Part shown: positions 8,853 to 19,738 of the stretch, one piece after another
How the letters are laid out: each line of letters opens with the position of its first letter
Position numbering within the stretch: position 1 is the stretch's first letter
DNA from: Podospora comata
Lineage: Eukaryota; Ascomycota; Sordariomycetes; Sordariales; Podosporaceae
NCBI GenBank assembly: GCA_017354895.1
Contig: CP071498.1
Location: 558,001-622,000 of the forward strand
DNA: 64,000 nt
Reading direction: 5' to 3'
Made by a program: the position numbers and the translations under genes
The notes under the pieces: model-generated
The model's database searches: none
What the model was told of the DNA's origin: nothing
What the model saw: the letters and a program-made list of their open reading frames with translations, nothing else

Positions 8853-10933
8853 CAGTGGGTTGGGGTGAGTGGGCAGCTCACTTTCTTCTCGGATAGGTGA
8901 GAAGGGGAGTGAGAATGAGGAGGGTTGTGAGAAGGGAAGAATGATGTGATGATTGTGATCGATCTGACAGGATGTTCCCGTTGCAGATGTGTTGCTTGGT
9001 TCTCTTTTGATGCTTGGGGCGTTTTAAGGTTTGGGAATGGCTTCGGATGATTTACCGTACAGGTGAGGCTTGTCGATGGAGATATTCTTGTATGTGCTGA
9101 TGTTTTCACTGAATCATGATGCTTGATGGAGACTGGAAACGTCTAGAACAGTCCCCAATTTTACCTACGGTGTAGCTGAGGTGAGGCTAGCTGTTCACCT
9201 TGGATGTGGTCTGTGCACTATCTCTAAATGTTTGCCAAGAACGACCCTTTGAACCCGTGAGCCTGACAGAAATGGCGACATCAACGGTGTTGATTGATTT
9301 TTTCAGAAAGCCTATTTAAAACTTTCACGATATATTCTGATGGCGGTATTGACAGGTGTGTGACCCGCAGCTAAGGCAGGTTACACTGCTAATTTGGAGC
9401 GATATGCGTGGTTGTCTCTGCTGCTGGTTGTCATCGGTGGTGCTCATGGTTCGCACAGGGACCCGATCACGCAATATGCTAGCTGGATGACTCCAGGCCT
9501 TCTTTTAATGGGCCTGGATTCTTTGCTCCTTCCCGCTTCCGACGGTAACCAGGTGTCTCTGGAAATCCAGTGGGCATTGTCGCTTCCCGAAATGCACTTC
9601 CCACTCTGACAGGCTCCTTCCTGAAAGTCTTGACCGGTTAGGTGACCGCTGAAACCTTCCTCTTTCTTTCATCTTCTTGATTGATCGAGACGAGACTTCG
9701 CTGGCGGCTTGCGACGCGTGATCGAGAACGTGGTGTGGCAGCCTCGCAGCACGAATCAACCCCGACATGACTTCCCCACGGCTCTGAACCAACCACAGCA
9801 GCATTTTGGGCAACAAGATCAGGGTCCAGCTTCGTTATGGGGTAAAAGAAAACAGGAAGAGAGCGGGACAAGCACCCGGCCTCCCTCACTCTCCCCTTGG
9901 CCAGACCACCGGCGAGTCCTGTGGCTAGGAAAAGTCTGCAGAAGTACTTCAGCTTGCCTGCAGACGGAGGATCAACGTGGGGGTAAGCGGCCATTCTTTC
10001 GTCTTGTTACACATGTCCAGCCTTTCGAGTTGGATGTACCAGTCTCTCGAAGATATCCCGTGTCAGACGGGACCATGCCATTGCAGAGTGCAGTGATCTG
10101 CTCCGCGGAACTGCTCACGGCATCCCCCACGCACGCTTTGCTGACCTGTGCTGATCACAGGGGGTGATAGTCTAACTCGTGGTGTTGGATACCTGGAGTA
10201 ACAAGCCTCGGCTCTTCACTTTGACCCACGGGACGTTAGGCGTCTGACCAGTCACTCACCTTGTGTCTTTGATCTTGTTGGCGAGAATCTCGAAGAAAAG
10301 CCATCGCCGTTTACAGTACCCTATTCAAGAAAACTACAGAGACGGTATACTTCCTCTCAAGGTTTCAGGTTCAACTCAAACAAACGTCTTCCCACCAACA
10401 CGACTACGCGAACCGATCCTAGCACACCGAGCCGACCCTCCGTATTCAGTTTGCCACGTTCAGCCCACACATACATATCCTTCGACCGGTCTGAAGCCCC
10501 CACGAGACAATTTACAGTCACTATTGAATACGTTCGGCATGATGCGAGTTCAATATGCCCGAATGCCCCTCAGTCTGACCCGTTGCTTGGTTCTTGTCTG
10601 TTGGGGACCGACACGGAATGTAACGGCTCCTTCACGCGGCCCCATCGGTCGCAACGTTCCGATGATATAGTAGCAGATGTCGACAAGTCTGCACGAGTTT
10701 CGTCATTCGAAATATCCGACGGCAAGGCGCTCAGAAAGGGATAATCCAGTGACTCTACCCAATGGTATCGGCAGCTGCTCTTGATATTCAAGGGTTGACA
10801 TCCACCAGTTTTAGGTTCACACAAGTCTGGTCGAGTAACGCCACTTTCATCACCACACTCAACACGAACCAAGACCGAATACAAGACCAGGCCACACTAT
10901 TTGATTTGAATTCCGGGCGCCCACATTCGTGGC

Positions 10934-11003
10934 GTGCGTAGTATAGCGGTATTACATTCTGCTCTTCGAGCGAAGGACCCAGGTTCGATTCCTAACCACT
11001 CAC
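10934..11003 (+). pseudogene. tRNA-like relic
   Basis: Contains an A-box-like TAGTATAGCGG (10939-10949) and a perfect B-box GGTTCGATTCC (10982-10992) at tRNA spacing. The segment GAAGGACCCAGGTTCGATTCC resembles the 3' half of a Glu-type tRNA. The arms do not close: the T-stem has two mismatches (CCAGG against CCTAA), the acceptor pairs only partly, and the anticodon arm folds as GCTC-TTC-GAGC rather than with a normal 7-nt loop. T-runs follow from 11042. Probably a decayed tRNA or a tRNA-derived element. Confidence 0.35.
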
Positions 11004-11108
11004 CACACAGCGCATTTGGCTTTCAGCGTTTGCTTTTGTGATTTTTCTATTTTATCTTTTTTATATCCCCCCAGAAGGTCTTTGCTTTTGAGATTCAACT
11101 CATTACCC

Positions 11109-11131
11109 AAAAAAAAAAAACAAAAAAAAAA
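11109..11131. repeat. interrupted poly-A tract
   Basis: Twelve A, one C, ten A. A simple-sequence tract about 105 bp behind the tRNA-like relic; it could be a retroposition scar or ordinary slippage. Confidence 0.5.
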
Positions 11132-11406
11132 CAAGCCCTCTTCTTACTTACAATTGTGTCATCAATTCAGCAATACCTAAGTATTCCACAGGCATCTCGC
11201 GAAGCTTTCAGACCACATTTTATGCATATGATCATTGCGGCCAATCGGATCATGCCGCGCGCGAGTTCGCTCATGGTTTCAATAAGTCTCACGATCCAAC
11301 AGCAGCACCAACAGCGAAGCAGAGAGTGGTAAAGTGTATTGCACAAAGACTCAGTTTCATCGAATGCTCGAGACTAAGCACAGAACATACATCATCTCTC
11401 TTGCTT

Positions 11407-12478
11407 TTACAAAGCAGCCCCAATTACAGCGGTGATCAACAAAGCCCCAGTCATAATCCACCAGTTGGCGGCATCTCGGCCAGCAGAATTTCCTCCATCA
11501 CCACCACCTCCATTACCACCTTCGTTTCCTTCTTCATTGTCATTTCCTCCATCACCGCCATCACCAGCATCGCCACCATTACCGCCATCATTACCGTCCT
11601 CGTCATCGTCAACTTCCTTTTGCGAGGTGTTGACTCTCATGCACAGGAGTCTCTTCGGGGCATCAGTGGGAAAGCCGCCGTTGAGAGAACTTACCAACTG
11701 CACCGGTGCGTTGACAAGCATCATGTGGATGGCATTGTGATAGTTCTCGTATATGGTCTTGTTGTCGAGATCAGAGTACTCGTCGCTCTGCAGGGAGAAA
11801 AACATTGATCCGGATCTTGCCTTGCTGAGATCCACAAACGTTCGACCAGGTAGCAGTCTTGAATCGGCCATGTACCCGAGAGATGAAGCACACTCTGGTG
11901 CATCTGTCCAGATCCCACCAGGGTTCTGGCAAGGCCCACCGTTGTTCAAGCCTGTGCTTCTGATGATGGAGTTGACACAGTCCGGGCCTAAAATCGGAAC
12001 ACAGGAAGTGTCATCCGTATCTTCGTCAGTCCAGAGGTTGGTGATGTTGGCTGGCCAGCCACGGTCTGTCAGCAGGAACTGAACGGTGCAGAATGAATTG
12101 TTTCCCAGTTCGGGAAGGGCTTCCGCAAGAGTGCTGTTTCGAGGAGCACCTCCCCATGTCAAGTCGTACGAGGTGCGGACGGTGAAGTCATCGGACCTGT
12201 TGTTGAATGGGTCGGTCAGGCTGTCACTTATGTTGACCCCTGTTACGAAAACGCTTGTTAGTATACCATTTTTATGTTGGAGACAAGGTGGTAAACCTAC
12301 GCCATGTCCATTCAAGATCAGCAAGCGGAAGGACATCGGGGTACGGGTTGAAGGTGATGTTTCGAGTCGCGTTTGGGTTTTGGAGAGCCTGTTCTGCGAT
12401 CTCAAGACGGGTTTGGGCAGATGCAAGCGTCAGGAGACTGGCGGCGGCTAGTGCCGTTGCTTTGGAGGAAGAATGCAT
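11407..12478 (-). CDS. predicted secreted, GPI-anchored surface protein of unknown function
   Basis: Exon 1 12478-12301, intron 12300-12240 (GTAGGT...CAG), exon 2 12239-11407; 336 aa. The N-terminus is a signal peptide (MHSSSKATALAAASLLTLASA, cut before QTR). The body has many N-glycosylation sequons (NAT, NIT, NIS, NRS, NST, NTS, NKT) and about eight Cys, as in an extracellular domain. A Gly/Asp/Asn-rich spacer (about residues 272-313) leads to a small-residue site and a C-terminal hydrophobic segment (WWIMTGALLITAVIGAAL), together a typical GPI-attachment signal. I chose the ATG at 12478 rather than 12511 because it puts the signal peptide at the very start. The minus strand has GATAAAAG about 80 nt upstream. 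No enzyme family recognised; it is the first of three predicted secreted-protein genes in this stretch. Confidence 0.75.
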
Positions 12479-13673
12479 CTTCACTGCGGCGTCTCTTGAT
12501 TTGAGGTGCATGCTGATAAGCTACCCTGGGATGGACCCAGCTGGATGCTGGGCTCTTTTATCCTCAACAGAGCCTCAGTCAAACTTCGACAAAGGCACAC
12601 AGGGCTCTCAGTCGTCAGCCAAGTCGATATTCAGGCAGTGCGAGCGGCAATGCATCCTTCGACCAAAGGTTTGACAAGCTTGTTACAAACAGAGTGGCAG
12701 GGTTCACCGTCTGTGGAGGTTACAGTTGAGGGAAAAGTGCAACCTTCTCTTTAGGGTCATTACCTACTGTCGAATCATTCGGTTGGTGTTCTTTTCTGAT
12801 CGAGTAACACGGCGAATGTTGGTGTGGTTGAAAGGGAGCAGTGATGAGAGCCTAGGAATCCTTCTGCTCGAAACGACGTCAGCCAAGCCAAGATTTTCAA
12901 CGGCTTTGACCTTTATGTATATTGCTGGGAATCAAAGCACCAACAGACAATGCAGACCCAAACATTCTCAACCTTAAGCACTGCCGACCACCCGGGCCTG
13001 GCAAACATCACTGAGACAGACGTGAATGTTATGTCCCAGTTGGGCCGTTGCGACGTTGTAGCTGTGTAACCGGGAAGCCAAGGTTTGAGATCCGAGTGGA
13101 CGAATCAGCTAGGGAACCCAACCCTGGATGTAAGACAAGAGGCGATGTCTATGACGGTGTGTTGCCGTATGTTTTTGCAGCGTGGGTATAGTGTTGCTGG
13201 TATCTCGGTGAGCCACGAGCAACGAACATATCGCATCGACGATCGAGGTTCATCAGCTGCCAAAAGGGGAGGTGGCCTCTCTGAATTCAGGTGCCTGTTC
13301 GCTAGCTTTACTCGGAGGTTTTATACGCGTGAACGGGACGGGCGGGAAGGTTTCATAAGGCTGAGGGAGAAAGCTGGTGAAAATATGGGGAGGGATAGGG
13401 GAGTTTGTGCTGATGGGTCGGGTTGAATGTTTCTGTGTTTGCTGATGGAGTTATTCAGGCCAGCTCAGAGATACCTTACTTTCTTTCCACTTGAACTTAT
13501 TTTCAACACTCCCGCGATAGGTAAATGTTTAGGACAATATTTTAATCTCATTTACACAACACTTCTTCCAGACCCGTCACGTTAAATTCAACCCCCCCAT
13601 ATTCAAAACAGTGACATTACAATCCCAACCCCCCTACACCAACCCAAACATCTCTTCCTCCCAACTCCTTTCT
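12479..13673. other. intergenic, 1.2 kb
   Basis: Promoter side of the GPI-protein gene and 3' side of the small secreted-protein gene. No convincing gene, RNA or repeat. Confidence 0.4.
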
Positions 13674-14111
13674 CTACCCCTCCGTAAAAACAATCACAGC
13701 CCCAACCTTCTGCACATTAGGAACATTGATGCAGATCCCGCTGTTCCTCTCCCCAAGCTCAATCTGCTCAGAGCAGTCCTGCGTTCCAAAAAGTCTCCAC
13801 TTGAACGTGCGGGGGTCGTCTTCCGGGAAGAGAAACCGGACGGCGGCGTTGTCGGGGGGTGCCTCGTCCCAGAGGGAGTTGACGTTGACGCAGGCGGCGA
13901 GGGTGGTTTCCCCTCCGGAGAGTGACTGCCCGTTGCCGTTGCCGCAGCCGTCGGGCCACCACTCGATCAGGTAGAGGGAGTTGGGGGGGATTTCGGTTGC
14001 TTGGCGGGTCGTGAAGGAGTGCCAGCTGGGATTGGGGCTTGCTGGAGGGGGGAAGGAAGGGGTGGCGTGGGTGAGGGGGAGGAGGGCGGGGAGGAGGGTG
14101 ATGGGTTTCAT
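13674..14111 (-). CDS. small secreted cysteine-containing protein
   Basis: Single exon, 145 aa. Signal peptide MKPITLLPALLPLTHA, then a short Pro-rich segment and a compact domain starting ATEIPPNSLYLIEWWPDGCG. Four cysteines in the mature part (DGCG, AACV, QDCS, GICI) could form two disulfides. A TATA-like ACTATAAGAC lies about 115 nt upstream of the ATG on the minus strand. The size, signal peptide and lack of a known domain are those of small secreted fungal proteins, including effector-like or antimicrobial ones, but nothing here shows which. No family recognised. Confidence 0.7.
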   Translation of the reverse strand: MKPITLLPALLPLTHATPSFPPPASPNPSWHSFTTRQATEIPPNSLYLIEWWPDGCGNGNGQSLSGGETTLAACVNVNSLWDEAPPDNAAVRFLFPEDDPRTFKWRLFGTQDCSEQIELGERNSGICINVPNVQKVGAVIVFTEG

Positions 14112-15890
14112 TTTTGTTGTTTGTTGAAGTTATGATGACAGTAGGTGAAGGGGATAGATGGTCTGGAGGGAGTATAATGACAAGGTCCGAATCTTTGATG
14201 AGGGAGAGAGGCGGTCGATAGTCTTATAGTTCCGTTTCGGCCATCTCTCTTTGATTGTTGAGACCCAGAGTCTAGGTATCACACCAAGGCTTTCCGGCCG
14301 TGATTTCCCTCCCTTCTCAATCACAACTCCCAACCCGTTCACAAGCCTCGTCCGCAACTTCACAACATCCACAGTCAAATTTCTCGGTGATACTTCCCTC
14401 TACCTCGTCAATCAAACCTCTACATGAACAACTGACGTCACTCCCACCTTCTCCACCCCCTTCTTCACCCCCTTCCCACCTCCCCGCAAAAAAAGATCTT
14501 ATGTCCTCCAAAAACAACCCACTGTACCCCTGACAATGAACCCAAAGGAGCCTCCCCGAGTGCGGGGTTGAATCCTCCTACCGACGATTCCTCTCTTTAT
14601 TGCTGGGAAAATCAAGTTTTGATCGTCTTGGTATTCAAAGCTTTTACACTTCTGAAAAAAACCACTGGCTGGTTCTAGTAAAGCGCCTGCATATACGCCA
14701 CGAGTGTCGAGAAGGGATTACAACAGAAGTAAGGCTGTAGCTGGACTGCGCCGCTGAGGCAAAACAGCTTCCCCGGAAAGAACGGCACTACGGCACGTTT
14801 ACCCTGTTGGTTGACCGTCGCCGTTGCACCGGCGCATGGAGGCTCAACGGCTGTTGGTTTACTGTTGCAGAAAACTAATGCGTGGGCTGAATGACTACCA
14901 GGGTGCCCGAACCTGGAAAGATTCAGTTGGCAAACCTGCAGCGGTGAATCTTTCCGATGATCGATCGGAGAATTTGCTAGGCGAGTGTCAGTTAGGCGTA
15001 ACCAGTCTTGTGGGTGGCAGGTTATGGGGAGGTGATAGTCATTGATTGACATCTGGGGGATTTGCTGAGCAGGAGGAGGATGGTTGTTGGGACCAATAGT
15101 AAGGAGTAAGTGTTGGGATCTACAGCGTTTATTTTTCAGCTGGTAAATCCGCCAGCCTAAGTTTGAAGCCTTGGACAAACTTCTTCCCTTTGACTCTTAA
15201 GTTGACCGTTCCTGCATCTGGTTATGCCTAGCATAGGAAATATGGGCTGATATGTCGAAAAAAACCGGTTCAGCATGCCATCAGACTTGCTGTTAAGTCC
15301 CAACAAGCTCTATTGGTAAAGAGAACAACTCTTGGCTCTCGTATACCAAGCCTTATACGCCGCAGTTTCAGCCGCCAACACCATATCTGCCTGCAGGATG
15401 GGCAAAAGAGGGCGTGGAAACACTGTAGCCTCGACGATTCAAGGGCAACTGACCTTGCATCGCCGATCTGTAGAGCCTCAAAAGTTGAGGATCAACAAGT
15501 TCATTCCCTAGAATGAACCCATACACTTGTGCGTCCTCCTCCATTGAGCCACGATGTCTCAAGAACCGACGATGTCTTCGTCCGAGACGGACATGTTAGG
15601 ATACTCGAAGATACTTGTCGGTCACAACAATGACTTGCCAGGAACTTTGTGATGTCATCAGCATCAAAAGATTGGAGTTTTCGGCATCAAATCCACGTCA
15701 CCCGAAGATGATAGTCGAGGAAAACATCAAAGTGTAAGAAGAGGAGATGGACAAAAGGAGAGAGCAGCTCGCCGTAAAGTTGGTATAAAGATCAAGAGAT
15801 CTTCACTTTCACCAGGACCATTTCCATCTCCAGACCATCACACTTCCATCCATCTCAAGCCTTCTGAACATTCAGAGCCCCTATCCCACC
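14112..15890. other. intergenic, 1.8 kb
   Basis: Divergent promoter region of two secreted-protein genes. A 167-codon minus-strand frame at 14675-15178 shows no signal peptide, domain or splice context and is not accepted as a gene. The TATA box of the next gene is at 15784-15790. Confidence 0.4.
15784..15790 (+). promoter_or_regulatory. TATA box (TATAAAG)
   Basis: TATAAAG 101 nt upstream of the ATG of the secreted-protein gene at 15891, followed by a CT- and CA-rich leader. Position and sequence are typical for strongly regulated fungal genes. Confidence 0.5.
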
Positions 15891-16986
15891 ATGAAGAACG
15901 CCGTCCTTCTCTCCGCCGCCTTGGGCGTTGCCTCGGCACAGGTTATCAACTGGTGCAAAGACGAGGATTGCTCCGACTGCCCATCCTCAGTCATTTCGGG
16001 AGAGTCGCGTGGTAAGTTGTGCTTCTCATGTCCTTCCCTCTGAAGACCGGAAAGCTGACCTCCTGAATGCAGTCCCCGAATGTGTCATCTATGACACCGA
16101 TGTCGTCTTTGGAGGTCAAGGCTTCAACGAAGGCTCAGGCGGCAACCTTCTCTACGAGGTCTTTGGCAACTATGCCGACGCTCCTTGTGGTGATGACGGC
16201 CCCGGCGCAATTCTCCTCCGCTCTCCTGCCTCCCTAGCCAGCGTCGGCTGCGGCAATCTCAAGAAATGGCGCAATGATCCCGGCTGTGACCGCGCTCCCA
16301 TTGAGATGGAGGAGACCTTCATGGTCCAGTACTGCTGCGGCTTCGACGAGTGCAACCCTCTCGGAATCCCCTATGACAAGAAGAGGAACATCATGATTGG
16401 CGGCCACACCCGGCGCGATTCTTCACTCCCCTTCGGGATCTCTGCTTGAAGCTCGGGTAGCGGTGGGCTGTACTTGCAGTTCAAAAACGGCACCATCATC
16501 CCTCCCAAGGAGGTCGGATACCCCCCCGAATCCCTTGCTGCCCGGGCCAAGAAGATGAACCGCCGCTGCGAAGGGTATGAGCAAGACTCCTATACCGCGA
16601 GTGGACAGCCTTACTACAAGACTTTTGAGACGGAACTTGTTGGTAGCACCATCGCCCCCTCGAGCGAAGACCGGACCATTGAGGTGAGGCATTCTCGCTC
16701 AGTTGAAGTCCGCACGACTTTCTCTGTGTCTGTCGGTGACCCGCTTGGAATTGTGTCGGCTTCGGTCGGGTTCGAGTTCGCCACGACTGAGACGCAGGAG
16801 ATCACTTACCCGCTGTTGGTTCCTGCTGGAGTGAGCGGGACGGCTGGCTTCACGCCCGTGTACATTTGCACCAGCGGAACCTTGAGAGATTGTGATGGCA
16901 ACACTACGAACGAGGAAGAGAGTTGCACGGCTTGGTTAAATGACAACGGAGATATCCAGGGGGATTGGCAGGTTGTGGAGTCTTGA
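15891..16986 (+). pseudogene. secreted protein gene interrupted by an in-frame TGA
   Basis: Exon 1 15891-16011 encodes signal peptide MKNAVLLSAALGVASA and the start of a Cys-rich domain. Intron 16012-16072 (GTAAGT...GCAG). Exon 2 continues from 16073 and meets TGA at 16447-16449, after 165 residues. The same frame then stays open to a second stop at 16984-16986, and the part behind the TGA is clearly coding-like (SGSGGLYLQFKNGTIIPPKE, later SVEVRTTFSVSVGDPLGIVS). The N-terminal part has many Cys (WCKDEDCSDC, YCCGFDECN). The C-terminal part alternates Ser/Thr and hydrophobic residues in a way reminiscent of beta-rich pore-forming folds of the aerolysin type; that is a weak resemblance only. 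The TGA could be a nonsense mutation, a sequencing error, or lie in an unrecognised intron ending TTGCAG at 16482. Function unknown. Confidence 0.6.
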
Positions 16987-17999
16987 GCATAGATGTGAGA
17001 GAAGAATAGTTCCGAAAGCTGAATCGTAAAGAGTTTGTAAAGCTTGTCATTTGATGTGTGTGTATGTTGGAGAGAAGCTGGGCTTGGGTCATGAAGAGCA
17101 TGTCAAAATCTTGGCAGGGACCAGCAACCATGTGGCCCGTGCTGATGCTTGGTTTGAACCCCGCTTGATCGACCCACTCCCAGCCTTGATGGTGGGGTTG
17201 ATGAGAGCTTCGACGTGGATGATCCACACTTTTGACTTTGTGTTCCTCCACGTCAACTCTTGGTCAGCTGTTTCTCTACAAGCCCGGGAGAATCACAGAC
17301 ATTTCGATGACTGAGCGTTGTAAGTTGTGCTCACTGAAACATTCTAGAATTCCATAATAATTAACTCATACTCGGACCCCGTAACTCTCTTGATCGACGT
17401 TTGTGAAATGCCTCTCTTACTGGCTCTCCGGTGTCACAGCATGATCGACAGCTTATACAACGATAGGAACAATAGATTAAGGGGAATATATATATGATGT
17501 GCGAGGGGCGCAGCGGCTCGGATCGCCCTGGCCACTCAAATCGACACGCTCTCCGACAAGCTGCATGAGCTGTGCTTGTAGACCAAGCATGTTGCGGTGA
17601 AGCACGTTCCTCATCCTCGTTTCGTGCCACGAGGGGCCTTGAGATATATGTCGTGTGTTTTAACTGGCAAAATCTGGCGGTGAAACAATGTCTTCGCTGT
17701 AGTCGTTTGACATTGCCACACTTGCCGCCCCGTTGGTGCTCCCTCTTCGAGGCTTGAGCTACCACGCCGATTGTCGTTTGTGCAAAAGTTTCCGTCTGAT
17801 TGTTCATTTCACCGCTGGGTAAACCATCTATCCTAGTTACCAACGCAATCAGTTGGGTAGTTCAGCTGAGCTCAGCTGGACACATGCGGGGCGCCATATA
17901 ATAGGAAAACTTCCGCTCTTTTCCTTCTGGGGACTTGCTACACCACACTTCTCAAAACCCACTATCCCCTGGGTCGTAGATAAGAACGACAACACCATC
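16987..17999. other. intergenic, 1.0 kb
   Basis: 3' side of the secreted-protein gene and promoter of the aminotransferase. No gene supported. Confidence 0.4.
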
Positions 18000-19541
18000 A
18001 TGTCCAACCCTTTAGGTTTTGGGAACCGAAAGTTCTCCATCAATAGAAACACGGGCGTTCCTAGACCTGCCCGCCGTTTCTCCAATACCGAGCCTGGTAT
18101 CAACGGTATGCAAACACCATTTGTCTTGCCCCCAAGTCTTGGCGACAGTTACTGATGCAGTCCACAGAGGCCAGCTCCAAGATCCACAGGCAGTTTCGTG
18201 CTGCTCATGAGGGCCATCTTCCTCATGCCGGTCTGGATGCCACCAGGGCTTCTACCGGTGTTGTTTGGTGTACCGAGCGAGCAGCCGAGCATGGCTTCCT
18301 TGATGAGCCTGACAAATGGGCAAACCTAGGCCGTATGTAACCCCCTTCATGTTCTTGAAGCGTCACTAACAAACCCAACAGAGGGTGCCCCTGAAGTGGA
18401 AGATGACATTGAAGGCTGCTTCCCCCGGCCCAAGACCATTGACATCAGCCTTGGCAGCCGTGAATACGGCCCAACTGCCGGAATCAAGCCTCTCCGTGAA
18501 GCCGTAGCCAACCTCTACAACGCGATGCACCGCCAGGGCAAAACCAGCCAATACACCTGGGAGAACGTCGCCATCGTCCCCGGCGGCCGTGCTGGTCTCA
18601 TTCGGATTGCCGCCGTTCTGAACAACGCCTACGTCGGCTTCTTCATCCCCGACTACACCGCCTACAACGAAATGCTCTCCCTCTTCAAGAACTTCGCCGC
18701 CATTCCCGTCCCCTTGTCCGAGGAAGACGGCTACCACATCCACCCCGACAAGATCGCCGAGGAGATCGCCCGCGGCACCTCCGTCATCATCACCTCCAAC
18801 CCCCGCAACCCAACCGGCCTCGTCGTCGCCAACCCCGAGCTCGCCGAAATCCAAGACATCTGCCGTGAGCGCGCCACCCTCGTCAGCGACGAGTTCTACT
18901 CTGGGTACAACTACACCTCCAACTGCGACGGAACCTCCATCTCCGCCGCCGAGAACGTAATCGACGTCGACGAAGACGACGTGCTCATTATCGACGGCCT
19001 GACCAAGCGGTTCCGCCTCCCAGGCTGGCGTGTTGCTTGGATCCTCGGCCCAAAGGAATTCATCAAAGCCATCGGCTCCTGCGGTTCCTACCTCGACGGC
19101 GGCACCAACGTCCCCTTCCAGGAGGCCGCCATCCCCATGCTCGAGCCGTCTCTCGTCAAGAAGGAGATGCAGGCTCTTCAGCAACACTTCAAGGAGAAGC
19201 GTGACTATGTCGTCGAGCGCCTCCGCGGGATGGGATTCACTATCCGCCACGTGCCTGATTCCACGTTCTACATCTGGCTGAACCTCGAGGGGCTGCCCGG
19301 CCCGATCTCGGACGGGCTGAACTTTTTCCAGGCGTGTCTCGAGGAGAAGGTGATTGTTGTTCCGGGGATCTTCTTTGACTTGAACCCGGCGAGGAGGAGG
19401 GATTTGTTTGACAGCCCGTGTCATCACTTTGTGCGGTTTTCGTACGGGCCCAAGATGGACGTGCTGAAGATGGGGTGTGATGGGATTGAGAGGGTGGTGA
19501 ATAAGTTTAAGAAGTTGGTTAGCCACCCCAACTATAAGTAA
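18000..19541 (+). CDS. PLP-dependent aminotransferase class I/II (ACC-synthase-like)
   Basis: Exon 1 18000-18105, intron 18106-18167, exon 2 18168-18332, intron 18333-18381 (GTATGT, branch ACTAAC), exon 3 18382-19541; 476 aa. Fold-type I PLP enzyme: YGPTAGIKPLREAVANLY, cofactor-site TSNPRNPTGLVV, VSDEFYSGYNY, the Schiff-base lysine in DGLTKRFRLPGWRVAW and the substrate-carboxylate Arg in HHFVRFSYGP. The layout is that of ACC-synthase-like and alanine/aspartate-type aminotransferases of fungi. The exact substrate cannot be read from sequence. There is no neighbouring biosynthetic cluster, so a role in general amino-acid metabolism is as likely as one in a secondary pathway. The first ATG in the open frame is at 18000. 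No targeting signal seen. Confidence 0.85.
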
Positions 19542-19738
19542 GGGTTTGCAGACGGGGGGATGATGATGATACTGGGGAGAAGCAAAACAGGGAAGAGGTT
19601 AGGATAACAAAGCAAACTGGGCCTTTGGGTAGAACACGGTCCTTAAGTAGAGTCAAATAGACGGTCACTCTTTGTTGCCGCATATGGCCTGAAGTTGATA
19701 CACATCTCCCCCGTATCGTACATCCCTCCATTTATTAT

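Larger units (their letters stand above)
8853..11406. other. intergenic, 2.5 kb
   Basis: Short frames on both strands have no recognisable domains or consistent splice sites. It holds the tRNA-like relic at 10934-11003 and an interrupted poly-A at 11109-11131. Otherwise nothing supported. Confidence 0.4.

Noticed and set aside
14675-15178. 167-codon minus-strand frame as a gene
   Set aside because: No signal peptide, domain or repeat, and atypical amino-acid composition; it looks like chance in a spacer.
17140-17200. tRNA on the minus strand (GGGGTTCAAACC)
   Set aside because: B-box-like only; no A-box or cloverleaf in the flanking bases.
18366-19526. 386-codon minus-strand frame
   Set aside because: Mirror frame of the GC-rich-third-position aminotransferase exon.
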